Positions 8,430 through 17,578 of a stretch of 64,000 nt of DNA are shown piece by piece. Numbering within the stretch: position 1 is the stretch's first letter; every line of letters begins with the position of its first letter. The notes under the pieces were generated by a model that had not been told where the DNA came from, searched no databases, and saw only the letters and a program-made list of their open reading frames with translations. Both the position numbers and the translations under genes were made by a program. This stretch comes from Maritalea sp051251695. GTDB taxonomy: Bacteria > Pseudomonadota > Alphaproteobacteria > Rhizobiales > Devosiaceae. The DNA is taken from contig NZ_JBPOEU010000017.1 in assembly GCF_051251695.1 (NCBI RefSeq), positions 16,717 through 80,716 on the forward strand, written 5' to 3'.

Positions 8430-9479
8430 GTGAATCACCTATTTGAAGATATTTCTCTGCTGATTTTTTTGTTCCTTATAGGCTCGCTTGCAATCAAGTT
8501 TTCCTATTATTTTGGTGGCTCGGTTTGGGTCAAAGAGTTTGGGTTCGGCGAGAACACCGAACAATACCACCTACTCGGGCTAACTAGCGCTGAGCAGGGT
8601 GAGTTTTTTAATCTTTGTATTCTTGTCTGCATGCTGTTCGTGTTACTGATTTTGACCCCGGATGCCAGCGTTTTTGGACTGCTTTCCATTCATCCACAGG
8701 TAAGCGTTGGGCTAATTGTTACACTATTTTTGGTCTCTATTTTATATGGCCGAATTGCTGTTCACTTGAAGCGTAATAGTGGCTTTGTGAAAGACATTTC
8801 GATCGACAGAGACAATATCAGAAAGCTTAGTGCCGGATATTTCCCCTATTCGATGTATTGCACTGTGATTTATTTGCTTGGCATTACTATATTTGGGATA
8901 ACCGTTTATCAGATGACGATTGATTATGACAATTTTCAATCAAATGCACTTGCGGTTGAAACAATAAAAATGTCGCTTTCACCCGTTGACGAAGACATTT
9001 CCAACACTCTGCGCGGTTTTGAGGAATTGTTCGGCCGCTCCCGAATAGTTGTAGGTTATGTTGTTGATCAGGTTAACGCTGTTCTCATGTTGCTATTGAG
9101 CGTCTATTTGGCTTATGTAGCGATTTACCGGTCGCGGTTCCGCGAGGTTTTCGCCGAAAGTGCTTTGAGCACTTTGAGAATTGCTATTTTTGTGATGCTT
9201 GGGCTATGCATTGTTTATGGGTGCTATGTGTTTTTCTCCATGTATTTAGCGTTCGTGGATAGCCTACTATTATATTACGCCCGTTTTTCGAGTTCTCTGG
9301 CGATGGCCGACTGGACTGTTGTGCGTCGTTATCACGAAATCATTGCAGATCTGAGTGGGCAAAGAGGAATATTTGGCTTTTTGCTCGCGCTCTCAACTGA
9401 TCGTGGAGGGTTAATTCTGCTTGTCCCTCTTTTACAGCTAATTGGACGTCCACAACCAGCTGCTGTTGAGAGGGCATAG
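8430..9479 (+). CDS. Multi-pass membrane protein of unknown function
   Basis: A 349-residue protein with about six or seven hydrophobic segments (roughly residues 8-26, 64-82, 94-112, 146-166, 215-237, 250-275 and 317-336). These are separated by polar loops, including an acidic stretch near residue 186 ('SPVDEDISNTLRGFEELFG'). I recognise no family. The GTG at 8430 follows CAGGAAAG with good spacing. The stop is one base before the start of the EEP-family hydrolase gene and the hydrolase Shine-Dalgarno (GAGAGGG) lies inside this gene, so the two are almost certainly co-translated. The pair may act together at the membrane. Codon use looks AT-richer than the flanking core genes. Confidence 0.8.
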   Translation: MNHLFEDISLLIFLFLIGSLAIKFSYYFGGSVWVKEFGFGENTEQYHLLGLTSAEQGEFFNLCILVCMLFVLLILTPDASVFGLLSIHPQVSVGLIVTLFLVSILYGRIAVHLKRNSGFVKDISIDRDNIRKLSAGYFPYSMYCTVIYLLGITIFGITVYQMTIDYDNFQSNALAVETIKMSLSPVDEDISNTLRGFEELFGRSRIVVGYVVDQVNAVLMLLLSVYLAYVAIYRSRFREVFAESALSTLRIAIFVMLGLCIVYGCYVFFSMYLAFVDSLLLYYARFSSSLAMADWTVVRRYHEIIADLSGQRGIFGFLLALSTDRGGLILLVPLLQLIGRPQPAAVERA

Positions 9480-9480
9480 T

Positions 9481-10524
9481 ATGGCCAAAAAGATTTGGCG
9501 ATATATAGCTTTATTGTTCTTCGTGATGATTGTTCTGGTCGTGATAATTGTTGGCGCGAATCGGCAGCCGGAGTTTTTAGGACAGTGGGTAGAACAACCC
9601 TCCACACAAATGGAAGATGCGAGAATGCTGCTTGGTGATCAACTGTCACTTTTATCTTGGAACATTGGTTATGGCGCGTTGGGCGAAGGTGCGGACTTTA
9701 TCGCGGATGGAGGCACCAAACTGATTTCGAGTGAAAAATCAGTAGTGTTGGGAAATAATAAAGCAGTTGCCGCACTGTTGGCCCAGCAAGAATTTGATAT
9801 ATACTTGCTGCAAGAGGTTTCTGATGGGTCAATTCTGAATCATTGGGTTGATCAATTTACGTTCATTCAGGATGCCTTGCACAACTATGCGCAGCATTTT
9901 CGCAAAGATGTGTCTACTCGATTTTTGCCTTGGCCACTGCGAATTAATCATGGCACTATTTTTGCTAGTCGAACTGAAGCGCAAGAAATCGAAATTGTGC
10001 CATTGCCTTTGGAACCCGGCCATTTGATGGGCTTTATTAAGAGGCGTTATGGTTTGCAAGTTGCACGTTTTGATCGTCGAGAGGATGATCAGCAATGGGT
10101 CGTGGTCAACTTGCACCTTTCTGCTTTCGACAAAGGTGATGTCCGAATAAATCAAGTAAAGGCTGTTCTTAGATTTGCGCAGGAGGAATTTGCCAAGGGG
10201 CACTTTGTTGTGGTTGGCGGTGACTGGAACATGGAAATAGAGCCTTCAACCTTTCCTCATGACACGGCCGAAGAGTTTTTATTCTGGCTTAGACCATTTC
10301 CAAAAGAGCTGTTGCCTGAAAGATGGCAAATCGTCTCAGATTCCAAAGTGCCGACCGTGCGAACGTTGCATAAGCCTTATGTTGCAGGCGGAAACTATGT
10401 TGCATCGATTGATGGGTTTTTGATCTCGCCAAACGTTGAACTGTTGGACGTCGCAGCGATTGATCTAAATTTTGCAAATACTGACCATCACCCAATTCGG
10501 ATTGATGTTCGGGCGAAGCATTGA
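9481..10524 (+). CDS. Membrane-anchored endonuclease/exonuclease/phosphatase (EEP) family hydrolase
   Basis: A 347-residue protein with an N-terminal signal-anchor helix (~residues 7-28) and an EEP-fold domain facing the periplasm. Diagnostic motifs in order: 'LSWNIGYG' (~58), 'YLLQEV' with the metal-binding Glu (~109), 'VVNLHLSAF' (~207), 'VVVGGDWNME' (~243), 'SIDGFLISPNV' (~315), and the catalytic 'TDHHPIRID' near the C-terminus. The fold includes DNases, inositol-phosphate phosphatases and sphingomyelinases, so the substrate (nucleic acid, phospholipid or phosphate ester) is open; the membrane anchor favours an extracytoplasmic substrate. The ATG at 9481 is one base after the upstream stop and has GAGAGG before it. 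Confidence 0.87.
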   Translation: MAKKIWRYIALLFFVMIVLVVIIVGANRQPEFLGQWVEQPSTQMEDARMLLGDQLSLLSWNIGYGALGEGADFIADGGTKLISSEKSVVLGNNKAVAALLAQQEFDIYLLQEVSDGSILNHWVDQFTFIQDALHNYAQHFRKDVSTRFLPWPLRINHGTIFASRTEAQEIEIVPLPLEPGHLMGFIKRRYGLQVARFDRREDDQQWVVVNLHLSAFDKGDVRINQVKAVLRFAQEEFAKGHFVVVGGDWNMEIEPSTFPHDTAEEFLFWLRPFPKELLPERWQIVSDSKVPTVRTLHKPYVAGGNYVASIDGFLISPNVELLDVAAIDLNFANTDHHPIRIDVRAKH

Positions 10525-10528
10525 TTGG

Positions 10529-10563
10529 GGCCGAGCAACGCGCTTGCGCGCATATACTCGGCC
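10529..10563. terminator. Hairpin between convergent EEP and gdh genes (likely bidirectional terminator)
   Basis: GGCCGAG (10529-10535) pairs with CTCGGCC (10557-10563), and the loop contains a second GCGC/GCGC pairing. It lies just after the stop of the EEP gene and just after the stop of the convergent glutamate dehydrogenase gene, where a shared terminator is expected. A TTTT follows only 8 bases later on the + strand. Confidence 0.6.
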
Positions 10564-10572
10564 GTCGTAGTT

Positions 10573-13500
10573 TTAACCGCGCACCAAATCTGACAACAGA
10601 CCTGCTGCCACAGAAAGGCGGGATACGCTTAAGGTGCTTTCCGTAATGCCCGTGACGATCTCACTTGTGCGATCAATGTCACTTCGACGCGCTTCACGCC
10701 AAGCGGCAAGACCGGTTTCAACGTCTGCGCTGTCAAAGCTTAGCACGTCCAGTGTAATGTCCCGCTGGGCGCGCATCAGGTTTGCAATAGCCCGATCAAG
10801 TGCCATCCGATCGTAGTAGTCATTGACTTCGATGGTGTCCTGTTGCTCGGTGATCCGCCCAAGTTTGAAGGTTTCCAGCACAGCAAAATAGGCTTTTGCT
10901 GCATCTTTTACCGAAATGTCTGCGCGTTCGCTGACCAGCACAATTTCTGACGCCAAAGTTAGCGCCGAAAGATGTGCAATCTGCTTTGCCAGTACCGCCG
11001 GCGCGCCATGATCAACAAACTGTTTGACCTGGTCGGAAATTGACTTGGCGATAAAGCTTGGCAAAATGTCATCCAGCATCGAGCGAACGATATTTATGCC
11101 CTTCGCATAGGTCTCTACAACACTGGAAATACCATCGTCAAAGCTGACATTTCTCAAGAACCAAGCCGTTTGACTTAACAATAATGTGCGCAGCTCATCA
11201 TAGAGTTTGAGCTGGGTTTCGCCGTTCATTTTGTTATCAAGCTCATCAATCGCAACATTCATATCCGTTAGTCCAAAACTATCTCGAGCGGCGGCGTATG
11301 CTGCGGCGACTTGGGATGGATCGGAACCAGTTGCAGCGCATATCCGGTGTACAAAATCTGGGCCGCCTCGATTGATCATGGCGTTGCACAATACCGTAGC
11401 GATAACTTCGCGCCGTAGCCGGTGATTTTTCACCGTTTCAGGATATGTATCTGTGAGTTGTTCGGGGAAGTAGCGGAATAGCTCTTTACCCAAATAAGGG
11501 TCGTCCGGCACCTCACTGTCCAGCAATTGGCTATAAAGGGTGTTTTTCGCATAGGCCAAAATCACCGCCAATTCAGGACGATAAAGCCCTGCACCTTGGT
11601 TCTCTCTCTCCATGAGATCGATGTGCTTTGGTAGATATTCAACCTTTCGGTTCAAATGCCCTTCAGCCTCAAGTGTTTTCATGAAATCAGCATGATAGGG
11701 CAGGTCATCCAATTGTCGCCGTTCAGCAAGTGACAATGCAAGGGTCTGCAAATAGTTGTTGCGTAAGCATAATTCTGCAACTTCATCGGTCATTCCCGCG
11801 AGGAATGAATTGCGTTTTTCCATCGACATTTCGTCGTCGCGGACCAATGTGCCCAAAGCAATTTTGATGTTGACCTCCAAGTCAGAGGAATTAACCCCTG
11901 CTGAATTGTCAATTGCATCGGTGTTTATACGGCCACCGGATTTTGCAAATTCAACGCGACCCAGTTGGGTGATGCCAAGGTTTGCGCCTTCGCCAATTGC
12001 CTTTGCGCCAACTTCAGCGCCCGTGATCCTAAGCGCATCATTGGCCCGATCGCCTGCATCCGCATCCGTTTCAGTGCTGGCACGCACATAGGTGCCGATA
12101 CCGCCGAACCACAATAGATCAGCCTTGGCAACAAGAATGGCCCGCATCAATTCGTTCGGGGTCATCTCGTCTTTTTCTAAGCCCAGAGCCGCAACGGCCT
12201 CTGGTGTGAGCTGAATTGATTTGGAGGAACGCGGATAAATTGCACCACCTTTGGAAAGCTTGGTTTGATCGTAATCTTGCCAGCTTGAACGCCCTAAATC
12301 AAAAATGCGTTTGCGCTCTTCCCAAGTTGATTGGGGGTCTGGGTCTGGATCAATAAAGATATCACGGTGGTCAAAAGCGGCGATCAATTTTGTTGCTTTT
12401 GATAGCAACATGCCATTGCCAAAAACGTCCCCGGACATATCGCCCACACCAACCGCTGTAAACGGGGTTGTTTGAATATCGATATCCAATTCGCGGAAAT
12501 GGCGTTTTACCGCTTCCCAACCGCCACGGGCGGTGATGCCCATTTTTTTATGGTCATAGCCGACAGAACCACCGGACGCAAAGGCGTCAGATAGCCAGAA
12601 ATTACGGTCGTCAGAAATGGCGTTTGCGGTGTCTGAGAAAGTGGCAGTACCTTTATCAGCAGCCACCACCAAATAGGGATCGTCTCCATCAAGGCGGTTC
12701 ACTGATTTGGGCGGAATAATCTCGTCGCCATCAAGATTATCGGTAATGTCCAACAGTGAGCCGATGAATATTTTATAGGCTTCGGTGCCTTCGGCGATAT
12801 ATTGCTCTCGTGTTGGATTAGCTGGGATGTGTTTTGGCACAAACCCACCTTTGGCCCCAACGGGAACAATCACCGCGTTTTTCACCATTTGGGCTTTAAC
12901 AAGGCCCAAAACTTCAGTGCGGAAATCTTCATGCCGGTCAGACCAGCGTAAACCACCACGAGCGATCATGCCGCCACGCAAGTGAACGCCTTCGACCCGA
13001 GGGCTGTAAACGTGAATTTCGCGGAATGGCCGAGGGTCGGGCAAGCCGTCCACTTTGGCCGCATCATATTTGATGGCCAAGGCGGGGCGACGTTTGCCGT
13101 CAACGCGTTGGAAGAAGTTGGTGCGCAGACTTGAATCGACCAAATTGACAAAGCGACGCACGATTGTATCGTCATCAAGGGACGTTATCGATTGAAGCGC
13201 TGCGCTAATTGTATCGCGGGCTTTTGCCTCAATGGTCTTCTGATCACCGACAAATTCTGGCGCGTGGCGGGTGTGGAACAGGTTCACAATTGCTTCGGCC
13301 ACATCGGGATGTTTGGCCAAAGTGTTCCACATATAGCGTTGGGAATAGGTGATGTTGGTTTGCTTTAGATAACGGCCAAGTGCCCGCACAATTGAGACGT
13401 CATCCCACTCCAAAGCCGCGCGCACTGTAAGCTTGTTATAGCCATCGTTTGCCGCTTCTTTGTACCAAACCGCTTTAAGTGCGCGTTCGATCACATGGTC

Positions 13501-15327
13501 GATTTGAGTGAGGTCAGCATCAATGTCCGGGATTTTAAGGGTCATGTCATGCATAACCCGCTCATCCGTATTTAGTGGTGATACTGTGTAGGTACGTTCA
13601 TTCACCACTTTAAAGCCGAAATTCTCAAGCATAGGCACACGGGCGCTAAGCGGAATGGCAGTGGATCGATGATAGAGCTTTAGGGAATACGCATCTTCTC
13701 GACGCGCATGTTTGGTCAAACGGACCGCAATTTGTTCGTCGTTCTTCAGCAGTTGGAATTGCTCGATATCTCTAAGCGCTTCTGAGTGGTCGTATTTTTC
13801 TTGATATGCGTTGGTGAACGCACCTGCATAATCAAGTACCTGACGCGGGTCATCCGCTGCGGCAAGCAATCGGTCGCCGAAGGTAAAGGTCAGATTGGTG
13901 ATGTGGGTTTCAAGTTCATCTCTGCTCGGGCGAGGCGTTTTGCCGCCATTGCGGCCCAGAATGAAATGAACCGAAACCAATTCGCCCTCAGGGAAATGGG
14001 GATAATAGGCAGAAACGCGCGCGTCATATTGTTCCGCGAGATAGTCGCCCACTTGTTCGCGCAAATTGGAGTTATATTTTTCACGCGACATGAACAAGAG
14101 GATCGACACGAAATTGTCGAAAGGATCAATGCGCGGCAAAACCCGCACGCGTGGTCGGTCGGCCAGGGCAGAAATCGTGGTCGCAAATTCAAACAGCAAG
14201 TCTTCATCGATTTGGAACAGCTCTTCGCGTGGATAATTATCCAGTGCGTTCATCAAAGCTTTGCCGGAATGCGAGTTCAGATTATGGCCCGATTTGCGCA
14301 TCACTTCCATGACTTTTCGGCGCAACAAAGGCACTTCGGTATGTGGCGTCGCCAACGACATGGATGTGAATAGTCCAAGAATACGCAATTCACCTGCGAC
14401 GGAGCCATCTTCGTTGAACTGTTTGATGCCGATATAATCCATGTGGGCACGGCGGTGGACGATCGATTTTATGTTGGCTTTTGTGACCATCAAGGGCGCT
14501 GATTTTGTTAAAAAGTCAGCATGTTGTGCGGTCATTTCCACATAGTCTGCGCCGTGGCGCAAAAAATACAGATTAGGATCAGACAAGATACCCAAGCCAC
14601 TGTCTGGGATAGGCTCTAAATGTGGCTCGCCGTTGACCTCTGAGAACTTATATTCGCGCATACCCAGGAAAGTGAAATTATGGTCAGCTAGCCAGCCCAG
14701 AAAATGCATGCTTTCTGAAAGAACGGCTTCTTCCACATTGGGTGGGTTGTTTCGATAGTTTCGAACCACATCACCTAGTTTTTCCAGCATTGGTCGCCAG
14801 CCCACAACGGAACGGCGCACCTGGGTTAAAACTGCATTGAGTTCATTTTTGATGTTCTCAAGCGCGTTTGGCTCAAGACCGGGCTCAAAATGAACGTGCA
14901 AAAGGCTTTCGGTTGTTGAGCCATCTTGTGCTTTTTCCAGCACTTCGAGTTGATCACCGTCATATTTAACGGGCAGAATGGGATGGGCGAACAGGCGAAT
15001 ATCCGCACCGCAGGCGCGAATGGCAGCCAAACCCGAATCAACGATAAATGGCATATCTTCGTTGCACACATTAACGACGTGGGTGTTTGCTTTGTTGTTC
15101 AAAGCGGAAACATCAATGGTATGATGCTGTGAATGTCGCTGTGAAAAATTATCAAATGCCTCGCGGGCAATATCCATAAATTCATCACGATTATAGTGAG
15201 TTAGGTCAGCCTCATCGATTGAGTTGACCAAATGAATTAGGAAATTTGCGAAACTTTTTTCTTGGTTACCCAGTTCGTGTGCTGTGGCAATCAATTCTGC
15301 TTTTTGTGAGGTATTAACCTGCGCCAT
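10573..15327 (-). CDS. gdhB: NAD-specific glutamate dehydrogenase, large (180-kDa class)
   Basis: A 1584-residue enzyme, the usual size of the L_180/GdhB class, which oxidatively deaminates glutamate to 2-oxoglutarate and so feeds the TCA cycle. The N-terminal ~700 residues carry the ACT-like regulatory region. The catalytic core begins near residue 780 with 'GGMIARGGLRWSDRHEDFRT' and 'VKAQMVKNAVIVPVGAKGGF'. The nucleotide-binding part ('GVGDMSGDVFGNGMLLS') is near 965 and 'AKAIGEGANLG' near 1110. The ATG at 15327 follows AAGGGG. Transcribed alone, divergent from leuC (236 bp between starts). The class is confident; the symbol gdhB is used by analogy. Confidence 0.95.
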   Translation of the reverse strand: MAQVNTSQKAELIATAHELGNQEKSFANFLIHLVNSIDEADLTHYNRDEFMDIAREAFDNFSQRHSQHHTIDVSALNNKANTHVVNVCNEDMPFIVDSGLAAIRACGADIRLFAHPILPVKYDGDQLEVLEKAQDGSTTESLLHVHFEPGLEPNALENIKNELNAVLTQVRRSVVGWRPMLEKLGDVVRNYRNNPPNVEEAVLSESMHFLGWLADHNFTFLGMREYKFSEVNGEPHLEPIPDSGLGILSDPNLYFLRHGADYVEMTAQHADFLTKSAPLMVTKANIKSIVHRRAHMDYIGIKQFNEDGSVAGELRILGLFTSMSLATPHTEVPLLRRKVMEVMRKSGHNLNSHSGKALMNALDNYPREELFQIDEDLLFEFATTISALADRPRVRVLPRIDPFDNFVSILLFMSREKYNSNLREQVGDYLAEQYDARVSAYYPHFPEGELVSVHFILGRNGGKTPRPSRDELETHITNLTFTFGDRLLAAADDPRQVLDYAGAFTNAYQEKYDHSEALRDIEQFQLLKNDEQIAVRLTKHARREDAYSLKLYHRSTAIPLSARVPMLENFGFKVVNERTYTVSPLNTDERVMHDMTLKIPDIDADLTQIDHVIERALKAVWYKEAANDGYNKLTVRAALEWDDVSIVRALGRYLKQTNITYSQRYMWNTLAKHPDVAEAIVNLFHTRHAPEFVGDQKTIEAKARDTISAALQSITSLDDDTIVRRFVNLVDSSLRTNFFQRVDGKRRPALAIKYDAAKVDGLPDPRPFREIHVYSPRVEGVHLRGGMIARGGLRWSDRHEDFRTEVLGLVKAQMVKNAVIVPVGAKGGFVPKHIPANPTREQYIAEGTEAYKIFIGSLLDITDNLDGDEIIPPKSVNRLDGDDPYLVVAADKGTATFSDTANAISDDRNFWLSDAFASGGSVGYDHKKMGITARGGWEAVKRHFRELDIDIQTTPFTAVGVGDMSGDVFGNGMLLSKATKLIAAFDHRDIFIDPDPDPQSTWEERKRIFDLGRSSWQDYDQTKLSKGGAIYPRSSKSIQLTPEAVAALGLEKDEMTPNELMRAILVAKADLLWFGGIGTYVRASTETDADAGDRANDALRITGAEVGAKAIGEGANLGITQLGRVEFAKSGGRINTDAIDNSAGVNSSDLEVNIKIALGTLVRDDEMSMEKRNSFLAGMTDEVAELCLRNNYLQTLALSLAERRQLDDLPYHADFMKTLEAEGHLNRKVEYLPKHIDLMERENQGAGLYRPELAVILAYAKNTLYSQLLDSEVPDDPYLGKELFRYFPEQLTDTYPETVKNHRLRREVIATVLCNAMINRGGPDFVHRICAATGSDPSQVAAAYAAARDSFGLTDMNVAIDELDNKMNGETQLKLYDELRTLLLSQTAWFLRNVSFDDGISSVVETYAKGINIVRSMLDDILPSFIAKSISDQVKQFVDHGAPAVLAKQIAHLSALTLASEIVLVSERADISVKDAAKAYFAVLETFKLGRITEQQDTIEVNDYYDRMALDRAIANLMRAQRDITLDVLSFDSADVETGLAAWREARRSDIDRTSEIVTGITESTLSVSRLSVAAGLLSDLVRG

Positions 15328-15472
15328 CGTGTGGCCCCTTTAGAGATGACATAAAGGGAGCCTAATCCCAGAGTGTAAATAATAGAAGTATGAATTGACC
15401 CGTACATTTGGGTATTTGATAAGATTGTAGCAATATTCGCTCCGGTTGGTCTAAATCTGGTGGGGAACTGAT

Positions 15473-15516
15473 CTTAAAACCTTAGCCTTGACCCGGTTTT
15501 AAGGGCGACCTAAAAC
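15473..15516 (+). promoter_or_regulatory. leuC promoter with overlapping 9-bp inverted repeat (putative operator)
   Basis: A -35 element TTGACC (15488-15493), a 17-base spacer and a -10 element TAAAAC (15511-15516) form a plausible sigma-70 promoter ~47 bases before the leuC ATG. An exact inverted repeat CTTAAAACC (15473-15481) / GGTTTTAAG (15495-15503) flanks the -35 and runs into the spacer, the position expected for a repressor or activator site. A second, weaker TTGACC lies at 15395. Confidence 0.5.
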
Positions 15517-15563
15517 TGGCGCTTGAAAATTCCTTTTGATCTACGCCGAAAGAACCAGAGCCG

Positions 15564-16973
15564 ATGACCAGCGCACCACGTACACTTTATGACAAGATCT
15601 GGGACGATCATTTGGTCGCCGATAATGGAGATGGCACCAGCCTTCTTTATATTGACCGTCATTTGGTGCATGAAGTCACGAGCCCTCAGGCATTTGAAGG
15701 CTTGCGGATGGCAGGCCGAAAAGTGCGCGCACCAAAACGTACATTGGCAGTTGTGGATCACAATGTGCCCACCACAGATCGTTCAAACGGCATTGATGAC
15801 CCAGACAGCAAATTGCAGGTTGATACGCTTGCAATGAATGCTAAAGATTTTGATGTTGAGTATTTCGACGAGCTCGATAAGCGCCAAGGTGTTGTTCACA
15901 TTGTTGGGCCTGAGCAAGGTTTTACGCTGCCGGGTATGACGATTGTGTGTGGCGATAGCCATACATCAACACATGGCGCTTTTGGCGCTTTGGCGCATGG
16001 TATTGGCACGTCAGAAGTTGAGCATGTGCTTGCCACACAAACATTGATCCAATCCAAAGCCAAAAATATGCGTGTAACCGTCAACGGTAAGTTGCGCGAT
16101 GGTGTGACGGCAAAGGATATTGTTCTGGCGATCATTGGGGAAATCGGCACGGCAGGTGGCACGGGCCATGTGATTGAATATGCTGGTGAAGCGATTGAAG
16201 CGCTGTCCATGGAAGGCCGGATGACGGTTTGTAACATGTCGATTGAAGGCGGCGCGCGCGCTGGCCTCATCGCTTCAGACGAAAAAACGTACGAATATAT
16301 CGAAGGCAAACCTCGGGCACCAAAAGGCGAAGCGTTTGATATGGCGAAAGCCTATTGGCGCACGTTGAATACGGATGAGGGTGCGGTCTTTGACAAAGAG
16401 ATCACATTAAACGCTGAAGATCTGACGCCGATTGTGACATGGGGTTCTTCACCAGAGGATGTTGTGGCGGTAACTGGTGTTGTGCCAAACCCAGACGATA
16501 TTGAAAATGAAAACACCCGCGCGTCAAAATGGCGAGCGCTTGAATATATGGGTCTGAAACCTGGTACAAAAATCACTGATATTCCGATCGACCGTGTTTT
16601 CATTGGGTCTTGTACTAATGGCCGGATTGAAGATTTCCGGGCAGCGGCAGCGATCTTAGACGGCAAAAAAATTGCCAGCAGTGTAAGTGCGATGATCGTA
16701 CCGGGTTCAGGTCTTGTTAAAGCCCAGGCGGAAGCTGAAGGTTTGGATAAGATATTTGTCGATGCGGGCTGCGAGTGGCGTGAGCCGGGTTGTTCAATGT
16801 GTCTAGCAATGAACGCAGATAAGCTTAAGCCTGAAGAGCGTTGCGCTTCAACGTCGAACCGTAACTTTGAAGGCCGTCAAGGCTTTAAGGGGCGCACTCA
16901 CTTGGTGTCGCCTGCAATGGCAGCAGCTGCGGCGGTCGCTGGGCATTTTGTTGACATTCGTGATGTCCAATAG
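15564..16973 (+). CDS. leuC: 3-isopropylmalate dehydratase large subunit
   Basis: A 469-residue aconitase-family enzyme that isomerises 2- to 3-isopropylmalate in leucine synthesis, working as a heterodimer with LeuD. The active-site loop 'CGDSHTSTHGAFGALAHG' is at ~131-148. The three cysteines binding the [4Fe-4S] cluster lie in 'IGSCTNGR' (~349) and 'PGCSMCLAMN' (~409-418). The ATG at 15564 gives the expected N-terminus (TLYDKIWDDH), although the upstream ribosome-binding site is weak. LeuD lies 8.9 kb downstream, past an accessory block, so the two subunits are not in one operon here. Confidence 0.97.
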   Translation: MTSAPRTLYDKIWDDHLVADNGDGTSLLYIDRHLVHEVTSPQAFEGLRMAGRKVRAPKRTLAVVDHNVPTTDRSNGIDDPDSKLQVDTLAMNAKDFDVEYFDELDKRQGVVHIVGPEQGFTLPGMTIVCGDSHTSTHGAFGALAHGIGTSEVEHVLATQTLIQSKAKNMRVTVNGKLRDGVTAKDIVLAIIGEIGTAGGTGHVIEYAGEAIEALSMEGRMTVCNMSIEGGARAGLIASDEKTYEYIEGKPRAPKGEAFDMAKAYWRTLNTDEGAVFDKEITLNAEDLTPIVTWGSSPEDVVAVTGVVPNPDDIENENTRASKWRALEYMGLKPGTKITDIPIDRVFIGSCTNGRIEDFRAAAAILDGKKIASSVSAMIVPGSGLVKAQAEAEGLDKIFVDAGCEWREPGCSMCLAMNADKLKPEERCASTSNRNFEGRQGFKGRTHLVSPAMAAAAAVAGHFVDIRDVQ

Positions 16974-16981
16974 GGGATGAT

Positions 16982-17578
16982 ATGATCAAGGCGAAAATAG
17001 CATTAGCGGCGATTTTCGTCTTATCGACGACCTCTACAATTTTGGGCCAAGAATGCGGAACGGATGGGCTTGGCCTTTCCGTTCGTGATGTCACTCGACT
17101 GGAACATATCAGTCACACCAGAATGTTAGGTTTGTCCGCGGCGTTGGTGGGTGAACAAAAATCAGAACGGGCGATGGTTTCGTCCCTATACTCGACTGGT
17201 ATCGAGGTGCCCAAGCTGGTGCAGCCTGGCAATTACAAATGCCGGACGATAAAGCTGGGCGGTAATATTTCTGCCCTTGTGAGTTACTCGTTTTTCGATT
17301 GTCGAATTTCTGCAGATGGCGAGCAGCTTAAACTGGAAAAGCTCACCGGCTCTCAGCGTTTTACAGGAGAGTTGTTCGTTCAAAAAGATGGCATAGCCTA
17401 TAAGGGCGCTGGCCATTATGGCTACGAGCAGCCTAACCAATATGTTGGCGATAGCGATCGTGATCAGGTTGGGTGTTTGGTGCAGTCAGTCGGTAAACCC
17501 GAAAGTCTTATTCTGGAGTTGCCCAAGCCGTTTTTCGAATCTGTTTTTGATGTGATCGAGCTGGTTCGCCGCTACTGA
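16982..17578 (+). CDS. DUF4893 secreted protein
   Basis: A 198-residue protein with a signal peptide (residues 1-~22, cleavage near ILG-QE). The mature part matches the DUF4893 pattern: 'GNYKCRTIKLGG' (~80), 'YSFFDCRIS' (~103), 'LTGSQRFTGELF' (~120), 'YKGAGHYGYEQP' (~140), 'DRDQVGCLVQ' (~160) and a C-terminal 'FFESVFDVIELVRR'. Four cysteines may form disulphides in the periplasm. The function of the family is unknown. It starts 9 bp after leuC with a GGGGATGAT leader, so it is probably co-transcribed with leuC. The hfaD-like gene ends on the opposite strand, overlapping its last bases (17572-17578). Confidence 0.85.
   Translation: MIKAKIALAAIFVLSTTSTILGQECGTDGLGLSVRDVTRLEHISHTRMLGLSAALVGEQKSERAMVSSLYSTGIEVPKLVQPGNYKCRTIKLGGNISALVSYSFFDCRISADGEQLKLEKLTGSQRFTGELFVQKDGIAYKGAGHYGYEQPNQYVGDSDRDQVGCLVQSVGKPESLILELPKPFFESVFDVIELVRRY

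Noticed and set aside
13786..14373. 195-codon open frame on the + strand
   Set aside because: It lies entirely inside, and antisense to, the glutamate dehydrogenase coding region, which has clear family motifs throughout; a shadow of a real gene.
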